Of a stretch of 64,000 bases of DNA, positions 1 to 6,895 are shown one piece after another. This DNA comes from Bradyrhizobium sp. Gha. Lineage in GTDB: Bacteria > Pseudomonadota > Alphaproteobacteria > Rhizobiales > Xanthobacteraceae. The notes below the pieces were generated by a model. That model searched no databases. It saw only the letters and a program-made list of their open reading frames with translations, and was not told the DNA's origin. The stretch lies in NCBI RefSeq assembly GCF_900113735.1, contig NZ_FOQM01000018.1:89554-153553 (forward strand), written 5' to 3'. A program made the position numbers and the translations under genes. The number at the start of each line of letters is the position of its first letter. Within the stretch, counting starts at the first letter, position 1.

Positions 1-1584
1 GAGCTGAAGATCATGAAGCGGTTCGGCATCGCCGATCTCAAGCGCGCCGGCGACCGTTGGCTGATCGACACCGTGCGCTGGGCCTGGCGCACCAAGATCC
101 AGGTGCATCTCAACATCGATTTGCGCATGCGGCTGTGGAACTCGGCCGAGACCGAGGCCGTGCGCGTGTTCGCTTCGAACCTGCGTGATCTCCTGCTGGC
201 CGCCCCCGCCGGCACCCGCGTCACCATGGGTCTCGATCCCGGCTACCGCACCGGCGTCAAGGTCGCCGTCACTGACGCGACCGGCAAGGTCGTCGATACC
301 GCGGTGATCTATCCGCATGAACCGCAGCGGCAGTGGAATGAGTCACTCGCGATCCTCGGCAAGCTCGCGATCAAGCATCGTGTCGAGTTGATCGCGATCG
401 GCAACGGCACCGCCTCGCGCGAAACCGACAGGCTCGCAGGCGATCTCGTCAAGGGTCTCGCCGAATTGAAGATGTCCAAGATCGTGGTGTCCGAAGCCGG
501 CGCGTCGGTCTATTCGGCCTCCGCTTTCGCCTCCGAGGAGTTGCCCGACCTCGACGTCACCCTGCGCGGCGCGGTCTCGATCGCCCGCCGTCTTCAGGAT
601 CCGCTCGCCGAGCTCGTCAAGATCGAGCCCAAGGCAATCGGCGTCGGCCAGTATCAGCACGACCTCGGTCAGGCCAAGCTCGCCAAATCGCTCGACGCGG
701 TGGTGGAAGACTGCGTGAACGCGGTCGGTGTCGACGTCAACACCGCCTCCGCGCCACTGCTCGCACGCGTGTCGGGCGTCGGTTCCGGCCTGGCGCAGAG
801 CATCGTGGCGCATCGGAACGCCAACGGCCCGTTCAAGTCGCGCAAGGCGCTGAAGGAGGTGCCGCGGCTCGGTCCGAAGGCGTTCGAGCAGTGCGCGGGC
901 TTCCTGCGCATCCTCGGCGGCGAAGACCCGCTCGATGCCTCCGGCGTGCATCCGGAGGCTTATCCGGTGGTACGCCGGATTCTCGAGGCCACCAAGAGCG
1001 ACATCAAGGCGCTGATCGGCAGCAGTGAGGTCGTCCGCACGCTGAAGCCGAAGGACTTCGTCGACGAGACCTTTGGCCTGCCGACCGTCACCGACATTCT
1101 GCGCGAGCTGGAAAAGCCCGGCCGCGACCCGCGTCCGGCGTTCAAGGCCGCGGTGTTCAAGGAAGGCGTCGAGGAGATCAAGCATCTCCAGAAGGGCATG
1201 ATCCTCGAGGGCACCGTCACCAACGTCGCCGCCTTCGGCGCCTTCGTCGACATCGGTGTGCACCAGGACGGCCTCGTGCACATCTCCGCGATGTCGAAAA
1301 CCTTCATCAAGGATCCGCGCGAGGTGGTGAAGCCCGGCGATATCGTCAAGGTGAAGGTGCTGGACTTCGAGGTTGCCCGCAAGCGCATCTCGCTGACCTT
1401 GCGCCTCGACGACGAGGTTGGCGCCAAGAAGGACGCCCCCGGCATGCAGCGCGACAACAACTCTCGTAACGCCGCCCGCATGACCTCGTCGGCCCCGCGC
1501 AAGCAGGAGTCGTCCGGTGGCGGCGGCGCGCTGGCCGAGGCCATGCGCCGGGCCGCGGAGAAGAACAACGGCAAGCGGGCGTGA
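1..1584 (+). CDS. tex: Tex-family S1 RNA-binding transcription accessory protein (5' end outside window)
   Basis: This is the C-terminal two thirds of Tex, a conserved RNA-binding protein linked to the transcription machinery. The window opens inside the gene, so the N-terminal part (roughly 250 residues by comparison with the usual 770–780) is missing. The 527 visible codons run without a break to TGA at 1582–1584. In order they show an RNase H-like YqgF fold from about residue 76 (GLDPGYRTG), a helix-hairpin-helix pair at about 245–300 (RVSGVGSGLAQ), an S1 barrel at about 396–466 (GAFVDIGVHQDGLVHIS), and a basic, Gly-rich disordered tail. The family is secure; its exact role in this organism cannot be read from sequence. 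Confidence 0.95.
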   Translation, partial: ELKIMKRFGIADLKRAGDRWLIDTVRWAWRTKIQVHLNIDLRMRLWNSAETEAVRVFASNLRDLLLAAPAGTRVTMGLDPGYRTGVKVAVTDATGKVVDTAVIYPHEPQRQWNESLAILGKLAIKHRVELIAIGNGTASRETDRLAGDLVKGLAELKMSKIVVSEAGASVYSASAFASEELPDLDVTLRGAVSIARRLQDPLAELVKIEPKAIGVGQYQHDLGQAKLAKSLDAVVEDCVNAVGVDVNTASAPLLARVSGVGSGLAQSIVAHRNANGPFKSRKALKEVPRLGPKAFEQCAGFLRILGGEDPLDASGVHPEAYPVVRRILEATKSDIKALIGSSEVVRTLKPKDFVDETFGLPTVTDILRELEKPGRDPRPAFKAAVFKEGVEEIKHLQKGMILEGTVTNVAAFGAFVDIGVHQDGLVHISAMSKTFIKDPREVVKPGDIVKVKVLDFEVARKRISLTLRLDDEVGAKKDAPGMQRDNNSRNAARMTSSAPRKQESSGGGGALAEAMRRAAEKNNGKRA

Positions 1585-1620
1585 GGGGGTGAGTAGCCCG
1601 TAGGGCGTGCTCTAACCACT

Positions 1621-1745
1621 CGTCATTGCGAGCCAACGGGTCCGCGCGAAGCGCGGCCCGATGACAGGCTCCGCGAAGCGATCCAGTATCCCTCCGCGGA
1701 AACAGTCCTGGATTTGCTTCGTCGCAAGAGCTCCTCGCAATGACG
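1621..1745. repeat. Intergenic palindromic repeat, family A copy 1 (diverged)
   Basis: The element begins cgtcattgcgag and ends with the complementary ctcgcaatgacg, with inner arms around gcgatccag and ctggatttgcttcg. The same framework recurs near 14.8, 20.0, 37.1 and 41.5 kb. This copy has an insertion in its left part (ccaacgggtccgcgcg…) and is longer than the others. It fills most of the gap between tex and the next gene. It can fold into a long hairpin on either strand and has no coding capacity. Confidence 0.8.
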
Positions 1746-1880
1746 GGAGCGAGAGCGCTCCCGCTCCCTAACTTCCGCGTCAGAATCTGGCGCGCTTGTA
1801 AGTTGAAGATGCCCGTCCCTTCCTCTCTGATCCCTCCTGGCGCGGCAGCGATATCGCCGCGCAGCACGGAGGATGCTTCC

Positions 1881-2399
1881 ATGGACAACAGGCTTCTCAA
1901 AGGCCTCACTGCGGTGACGATCGCCGCAGCGATGGCGCTCGCATCGCCGGTTCTCGCCCGAGGTGGTGGTGGCGGAGGCGGCGGTCACGGCGGCGGCTTT
2001 GGTGGCGGCTTTGGTGGTGGCCATTTCAGCGGTGGAGGAATGCATGCCGGCGGCATGGGTGGTGCCATGCACTTTGGCGGCATGGGCGGGGCTCATTTCG
2101 GTGGCGCGCGCTTCGCCGGTTCGCCGATGGCCGCGCACGCAGCTTTCGGGCCGCGCTTTGCCGGTGCACCGTTTGCGACCCGCGCGGCCTTCGGCCCGCG
2201 ATTTGCCGGCGCCGGCTGGCACGGCAGGTCTTTCATCGGACGCCATGCCTTCTTCTTCCACCATCATCGCTTCCACCGGTTCGCCTTCTTTGGCGCACCT
2301 TTCTACTACGCCAATTATTACGACGACGGCTGCTGGCGCAGGAGTTGGACGCCCTATGGGTGGCAATGGGTCAATGTGTGCGGGGATAATTGGTACTAG
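1881..2399 (+). CDS. Secreted Gly/His/Phe-rich protein of unknown function
   Basis: This is a 172-residue exported protein of no recognised family. Residues 1–26 form a signal peptide (basic MDNRLLK start, hydrophobic core, cleavage near SPVLA-RG). A block of almost pure glycine follows, then Gly-Met-His repeats and alternating Phe-Gly-Pro-Arg-Phe-Ala-Gly units. The C-terminal part is rich in His, Phe, Tyr and Trp and contains two cysteines. I start at ATG 1881 because GGAGG lies at 1868–1872; an upstream in-frame ATG would place a non-signal sequence in front. Low-complexity proteins of this kind are common in Bradyrhizobium envelopes. A role in metal binding (from the His runs) or in the cell surface is only a guess. 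Confidence 0.75.
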   Translation: MDNRLLKGLTAVTIAAAMALASPVLARGGGGGGGGHGGGFGGGFGGGHFSGGGMHAGGMGGAMHFGGMGGAHFGGARFAGSPMAAHAAFGPRFAGAPFATRAAFGPRFAGAGWHGRSFIGRHAFFFHHHRFHRFAFFGAPFYYANYYDDGCWRRSWTPYGWQWVNVCGDNWY

Positions 2400-2496
2400 C
2401 ATCGCCGGACCGCACCATTGTCGCGATCGCCGCCGGGTGGTTCCGCTCAGCCCCGGAACGGGATAATCTGGTGGCGATCGTCGCGCGGAGTTCGTC

Positions 2497-3189
2497 ATGA
2501 CCGGAGGCCACCGCCGCATCCTCGTCGTCGAGGACGATCCGGAAACCGCAGGCCAGCTCGTCGAGGAATTGACGGCCTCGGGTTATGACGTCGATCTCGC
2601 GGCGACGGGGCGTGAAGCCCTCAGCCATGGCCTCGTGCGCGACTATGCCGTGATCACAATCGACCGCATGCTGCCGGATATCGACGGCATCACCGTGATG
2701 CGGCAGATGCGCGATGACGGCGTCGCCTCGCCCTTCCTGATCATCTCCGCGCTCGGCGAGGTCGATGACCGCGTGCGCGGGTTGCGCGCCGGCGGCGACG
2801 ATTATCTGGTCAAGCCGTTCTCCTTCGTCGAGCTGCTCGCGCGCCTCGAGGCGCTCGGTCGCCGCAGCGAGACCATCGCCAAGGAGACGATCCTGCGCGT
2901 CGGCGATCTCGCCGTGGACCTGATCGCGCGCAACGCCAGCCGCCGCGGCCGCAAGATTCCGCTGCTGCCGCGCGAGTTTCAATTGCTCGAATACCTCGTG
3001 CGCAACGAGGGGCGTGTCGTCTCCCGCGCGATGCTGCTGCAGCACGTCTGGGACCTGCATTTCGATCCCTCCACCAACATCATCGACGTTTATGTCGGGC
3101 GCGTCCGCCGCAAGGTCGACGATGCCCAGGCCTATCCATTGATCCACACCATTCGCGGTATCGGATATTGCCTCCGTGCTCCTGGCTAA
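2497..3189 (+). CDS. OmpR/PhoB-type response regulator
   Basis: This 230-residue DNA-binding response regulator is the partner of the kinase gene that overlaps its 3' end. The receiver covers about 6–118, with the acidic pair E12–D14, the phospho-acceptor Asp56 (TIDRMLPD), Ser84 and Lys106 (LVKPF). The winged-helix effector domain covers about 130–228 and ends in the typical HTIRGIGYCLR motif. Translational coupling to the kinase (14-bp overlap) indicates one transcript and one signalling pair. The signal and target genes are not evident. The secreted Gly-rich protein just upstream is on the same strand but need not be a target. Confidence 0.95.
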   Translation: MTGGHRRILVVEDDPETAGQLVEELTASGYDVDLAATGREALSHGLVRDYAVITIDRMLPDIDGITVMRQMRDDGVASPFLIISALGEVDDRVRGLRAGGDDYLVKPFSFVELLARLEALGRRSETIAKETILRVGDLAVDLIARNASRRGRKIPLLPREFQLLEYLVRNEGRVVSRAMLLQHVWDLHFDPSTNIIDVYVGRVRRKVDDAQAYPLIHTIRGIGYCLRAPG

Positions 3190-4246
3190 GACGCTTCGGT
3201 CCTCGACCTTCCGCCTGGCGCTGATTGCGATCGCGATCTTCGGCCTGATCGTCGCGGCGATCATGGCTTACGTCTATTTCGGCACGCTCGCTTATGTGCG
3301 GAGCCGGGTCGGAGATGCCGGCGATCATTCCGGCTTCGTCGCCATGCTCGAGCTCGCGATGATCGCGGTCGCCGTGCTGCTCGTGCTGCTGGCCGGTCTG
3401 GCCGCCGTGCTGGTGACGCGGCGCACGGTCGGGCGGATCGAGGAGATCAACGCCACCAGCCGCGCGATCATGTTGTCAGGCCTCGACCGGCGCATTCCCT
3501 TGCGCGGCAGTCATGACGAATGGGACCGGGCCGCCGAAAACCTCAACCAGATGCTCGATCGCATCGAGACCCTGATGGGTGAGGTCAAGCAGGTCAGCGA
3601 CAATGTCGCCCACGATCTCCGTACGCCGCTGACGCGGATGCGCGGCCGGCTGGAAAAGGCCTATCACCACGAGCGCAACAGCGAGGCCGATGCCGCACTG
3701 ATCGGCGACACCATCGCCGATCTCGACGCCGTGCTCGGCATGTTCGCCTCGATCACCCGGATCTCGGAGATCGAGACCCGCGCGCGCCGCAGCGCGTTTC
3801 GTACGCTCAACCTGGCTGAAATTGCCGGCGAGGTCGTCGAGCTCTACGACGCCGCCGCCGAACAGGTCGCGACGCGCCTGAGCCTCGGTGGTGACAGCGA
3901 AGTGGCAGTCACAGGCGATCGCGACCTCTTGTTCGATGCCATCGCCAATCTCGTCGACAACGCGATCAAGCACGGCCGTCCGGGCGGAAAGGTCACGGTG
4001 ACGTGCCGCAATGCCGGCAACAGTGCGACGATCGCCATCGCCGATGATGGCCCGGGCATTGCAGCCGATCAGCATGACCATGTGTTCAAGCGCTTCTATC
4101 GGCTCGAGCAGAGCCGCTATACGCCGGGCAACGGCCTGGGCCTGAGCCTGGTCGCGGCGGTGTCGCGCCTGCATGCCGCCGAGATTGCGCTGCACGACAA
4201 CGCGCCGGGCCTGACGGTGCAGCTCAGCTTCAGGAGCGCGCTATAG
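3176..4246 (+). CDS. Two-component sensor histidine kinase
   Basis: This membrane histidine kinase has 356 residues and starts at GTG 3176 inside the end of the response-regulator gene. Two transmembrane helices (about 13–36 and 54–82) enclose a periplasmic loop of fewer than 20 residues, so it probably senses the membrane or a partner protein rather than a bound ligand. A HAMP linker follows, then the H box with His146 (VAHDLRTPL), the N box (NLVDNAIKHG), the G1 box (DDGPGIA) and the G2 box (GNGLGLSLV). The short sensor resembles kinases of the EnvZ/QseC-like class. The 3' end overlaps the convergent LuxR-type gene by 6 bp. Confidence 0.95.
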   Translation: MLLAKTLRSSTFRLALIAIAIFGLIVAAIMAYVYFGTLAYVRSRVGDAGDHSGFVAMLELAMIAVAVLLVLLAGLAAVLVTRRTVGRIEEINATSRAIMLSGLDRRIPLRGSHDEWDRAAENLNQMLDRIETLMGEVKQVSDNVAHDLRTPLTRMRGRLEKAYHHERNSEADAALIGDTIADLDAVLGMFASITRISEIETRARRSAFRTLNLAEIAGEVVELYDAAAEQVATRLSLGGDSEVAVTGDRDLLFDAIANLVDNAIKHGRPGGKVTVTCRNAGNSATIAIADDGPGIAADQHDHVFKRFYRLEQSRYTPGNGLGLSLVAAVSRLHAAEIALHDNAPGLTVQLSFRSAL

Positions 4247-4612
4247 CTCGATCACGCCGCGGCGCGCCGCATGCGCCACCGCATCGGTGCGGCCGGTCGC
4301 ATCCAGCTTGTCGAGCAGCGAGCCGACATGGAATTTCACGGTGTGCACGGAGATATTGAGCCGGCGCGCGATCATCTTGTTGGAGGCGCCTTCCGCCATC
4401 AGCGCGAGCACGTCGAGCTCGCGCTGCGTCAGCGCGATATCCTCGGGCATGACGCGCGGATCGCGTGCGACGACGCTCGCATTGGCGGTCTCGCCGGACG
4501 CGGCAAGGCGAAGCCCCGCGACACTGCCGAGCAGCATCGCGAGGCGGTCGGCCAACACGGGATCGTCGATCTCGATCGACAGCACGATGTCGGGCGTGGT
4601 GTCCTCGCTCAC
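4241..4612 (-). CDS. LuxR-type HTH regulator with shortened, Asp-less receiver
   Basis: This 123-residue transcription factor carries an intact C-terminal LuxR/FixJ helix-turn-helix at about 60–120 (LTQRELDVLALMAEG, then NKMIARRLNISVHTVKFHV). The N-terminal 45 residues look like only the first strand, helix and second strand of a receiver (IDDPVLADRLAMLL). The phospho-acceptor Asp and the rest of the receiver are absent, so ordinary phosphorylation control is unlikely. The GTG start overlaps the stop of the degenerate protease gene (GTGA, 4609–4612), so the two are translationally coupled. Signal and targets are unknown. Confidence 0.85.
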   Translation of the reverse strand: MSEDTTPDIVLSIEIDDPVLADRLAMLLGSVAGLRLAASGETANASVVARDPRVMPEDIALTQRELDVLALMAEGASNKMIARRLNISVHTVKFHVGSLLDKLDATGRTDAVAHAARRGVIEL

Positions 4613-5475
4613 GCCTCGGGCCTCTCGCCAATTGTGACCCTGAAGCTCGCTGGCTCGCCGCCACGCCGGACCGCGACATCGACCACCCGGCCGACACTGG
4701 CGGGCCCCAGCGTTCGCAGCAACGCGCGCACGCCGGAAAGTTTCTCGTCGTTGACCGCCACGATCACGTCGCCCTGCCGGATGCCGGCCGTAGCGGCAGG
4801 ACCAGCCTTGTCGACATTCATCACCATCGCGCCGATGCCATCATCGAGCCGCAGCGGCTGGAGCCCGAGTCCGAGATAACCGCGCGCGATGCGGCCGCGG
4901 GTCTCGAGCTGCGCCGCGACCCGCTCGATCGTGGCGGTCGGGATCACCAGCACGCGCCGTGGGCCGAGCACCGCCATGCCGAAGGCCTCGCCCGAGGCAT
5001 CGATGGCAAGGCCGCCTTCCTGGCTCGGGCGCAGGCGGACATCGAGCTCGATCCGCGCATCGATCTCGCCGCCACGCAGCGAGCGCCAGCCCTTGCCTGA
5101 AGCGGACACCAATCCCAGCGAAGCGCTCGGTGCATCGCGGTTGGTGGAAGCCACGACCGAGAGCGAGCCGAGAGCAGGGATCGTCGCCGCCAGCTTGACC
5201 GGCGCTATGGCCGTATCGGCGCGCAGCAGCGCGATGTCGGTCGTGTGGTCGCGGCCGACCACCGTGGCGGCAACCGCGCTGCCGTCGGCATCGGAGATCT
5301 GGACGTCGCCCTCGTCGGCCAGCGCCTCGTCGGCGGTGACGATCAGGCCGCGCTTCCAGACGAAGCCGGTCGAGCGGGAACGATGCGAATGCACGGAGAC
5401 GACGGACGGCGAGATACGCGCCACGACGTCCGCGAGCGCCGATGACAGCGAGGTGAGAGGGGTGAGGTCGGTCAT
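4609..5475 (-). CDS. HtrA/DegP-like PDZ protein with degenerate catalytic triad
   Basis: This 288-residue protein has the trypsin-like plus single PDZ layout of S1C proteases. The triad is mostly lost: only the Asp survives (Asp80 in HTTDIALL). Where His is expected the sequence reads TADEAL (Asp49/Glu50), and the GNSGG serine site reads SQEGG, with Glu153 in place of Ser. The PDZ domain covers about 200–285 (GYLGLGLQPL, GIRQGDVIVAVN). There is no signal peptide, unlike periplasmic DegP. I start at ATG 5475 because AGGAG lies 9–13 bases ahead; an upstream in-frame extension would be Cys/Arg-rich and unlike the family. A non-proteolytic cytoplasmic scaffold or sensor for the coupled regulator is an inference. 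Confidence 0.85.
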   Translation of the reverse strand: MTDLTPLTSLSSALADVVARISPSVVSVHSHRSRSTGFVWKRGLIVTADEALADEGDVQISDADGSAVAATVVGRDHTTDIALLRADTAIAPVKLAATIPALGSLSVVASTNRDAPSASLGLVSASGKGWRSLRGGEIDARIELDVRLRPSQEGGLAIDASGEAFGMAVLGPRRVLVIPTATIERVAAQLETRGRIARGYLGLGLQPLRLDDGIGAMVMNVDKAGPAATAGIRQGDVIVAVNDEKLSGVRALLRTLGPASVGRVVDVAVRRGGEPASFRVTIGERPEA

Positions 5476-5824
5476 GGAAGGCTCCTGTAAGTTGCCCACA
5501 ATCTGGGATGTCGCGGCCGATAGCGAAACTGGCCGGGTGGCCAGTCCTCCCCAGGGACATGGCCGACGGACATGTGATTTGGAGCCCCTCGCGCGAACGT
5601 GCCGCAATCCCCAAACCAGGCTTGATGGCGTCGCAATCGATCTGTTGGAGCACGCGGCTGCAGTTGACGCAACGCAACGAAAGGCGCAACGCTGCAGGAC
5701 AATTCCAAAGACCACAAATAGGCTCGAGGGCCGATCGCTTGCTGGCAATTATACCCCATGGTAGCACGCGATGGATCGCGCGCCCGCCAGACTGGACTCA
5801 GCTCCTGCGGATTTTATTCCCGAC
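5476..5824. other. Divergent intergenic region between the HtrA-like gene and the DHDPS-family gene
   Basis: This 349-bp stretch has no credible gene. It must hold the promoters of both flanking divergent genes. The one clear structure is a dyad at 5528–5545, listed separately. The segment just before the lyase gene (about 5745–5760) is AT-richer than its surroundings and could be a −10 region, but no good pair of boxes is recognisable. Confidence 0.5.
5528..5545. promoter_or_regulatory. Perfect 7-bp dyad upstream of the degenerate protease gene
   Basis: ACTGGCC-GGGT-GGCCAGT is a perfect inverted repeat with a 4-bp centre. Its inner edge is 53 bp ahead of the start codon of the HtrA-like gene. 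The position suits an operator, possibly for the coupled LuxR-type regulator. No experiment or comparison supports this yet. Confidence 0.35.
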
Positions 5825-6700
5825 ATGACCGAATTTCGCGGCGTCTTCCCCTACCTCGTCTCACCCGTCAGTGCCGACGGCACTGTGCGGACTGACGTGC
5901 TCGCAAGGCTCTGCGACGATCTGATCCGCGCCGACGTGCACGGACTGACCCCGCTCGGCTCGACCGGGGAGTTCGCCTATCTCAACGCCGCGCAGCGCAT
6001 GGCGATCGTGCAGACCACGATCGAGGCTGCGAAGGGCCGTGTGCCCGTCGTCGCGGGCGTTGCGTCGGCCTCGACGGCCGATGCAGTGGCGCAGGCGCAG
6101 GCCTATCAGAAGCTCGGCGCCGACGGCATCCTGGCGATCCTCGAGGCCTACTTCCCGCTCTCTGATGCCCAGGTCGAATCCTATTTCCGCGGCATTGCCG
6201 ACGCCGTGGACATTCCGGTCGTCATCTACACCAATCCGCAATTCCAGCGCTCGGATCTGACCCTCGACGTCATTGCGCGCCTCGCCGAACATCCGCGCAT
6301 CGGCTACATCAAGGATGCCTCGACCAACACCGGCAGGTTGCTCTCGATCATCAACCGCTGCGGCGATGCCTTACGCGTGTTTGCGGCCTCTGCCCACATC
6401 CCGGCCGCTGTGATGTTGATCGGCGGCGTCGGTTGGATGGCGGGACCGGCCTGCATCATTCCGCGCCAGAGCGTCAGGCTCTACGATCTCGGCCGGGCCG
6501 GTCGCTGGGACGAGGCCATGGCGCTCCAGCGCAGGCTGTGGCGCATCAACGAGGCCTTCGCCCGCTTCAATCTCGCCGCCTGCATCAAGGCTGGCCTTTC
6601 GATCCAGGGCTATGACGTCGGCGATCCCGTCCCGCCGCAGGCGGCGCTCAACGCCGAGGCGCGGAAAGCCGTTGAGGCGGCGCTGCGGGAGCTGGCGTAA
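5825..6700 (+). CDS. Dihydrodipicolinate synthase/N-acetylneuraminate lyase family protein
   Basis: This is a TIM-barrel class I aldolase/lyase of 291 residues. It shows the family signature near residues 46–52 (STGEFAYL), the catalytic Tyr (VIYTNPQ) and the Schiff-base Lys (GYIKDAST). Standing alone, away from lysine genes, it is more likely a catabolic family member, for example acting on a keto-acid or sugar acid, than the housekeeping DapA; the substrate cannot be told. ATG 5825 gives the usual family length and starts at the conserved FRGVFPYLVSPV strand. ATG 5771 in the same frame would add 18 residues. Neither has a strong ribosome-binding site. Confidence 0.85.
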   Translation: MTEFRGVFPYLVSPVSADGTVRTDVLARLCDDLIRADVHGLTPLGSTGEFAYLNAAQRMAIVQTTIEAAKGRVPVVAGVASASTADAVAQAQAYQKLGADGILAILEAYFPLSDAQVESYFRGIADAVDIPVVIYTNPQFQRSDLTLDVIARLAEHPRIGYIKDASTNTGRLLSIINRCGDALRVFAASAHIPAAVMLIGGVGWMAGPACIIPRQSVRLYDLGRAGRWDEAMALQRRLWRINEAFARFNLAACIKAGLSIQGYDVGDPVPPQAALNAEARKAVEAALRELA

Positions 6701-6715
6701 GCCCCTCCGCAGGCA

Positions 6716-6799
6716 TCATGGTCGGGCTTGACCCGGCCATCCACGTCTCACAACGCGAAAGCAAGAACGTGGATGCCCCCGACAAGCCCGGGCATGACG
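6716..6799. repeat. Intergenic palindromic repeat, family B copy 1
   Basis: This is an imperfect palindrome with outer arms catggtcgggcttgacccgg and ccgacaagcccgggcatgac, and an inner pair around ccatccacgt and acgtggatg. The same design recurs at 19.2 kb. It lies between the lyase gene and the molybdopterin enzyme gene. Confidence 0.75.
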
Positions 6800-6895
6800 A
6801 ATCCGTGGGTTTATCGCCCAAATCCGCGACTGGTCTGGTCTGCCTCGATCCGCTAAAAGGCGGCCGCACTTTTGAGGCTTAGAGGACCCAGCGGA

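Noticed and set aside
4609..5475. Active DegP/HtrA periplasmic protease
   Set aside because: Two of three catalytic residues and the signal peptide are missing.
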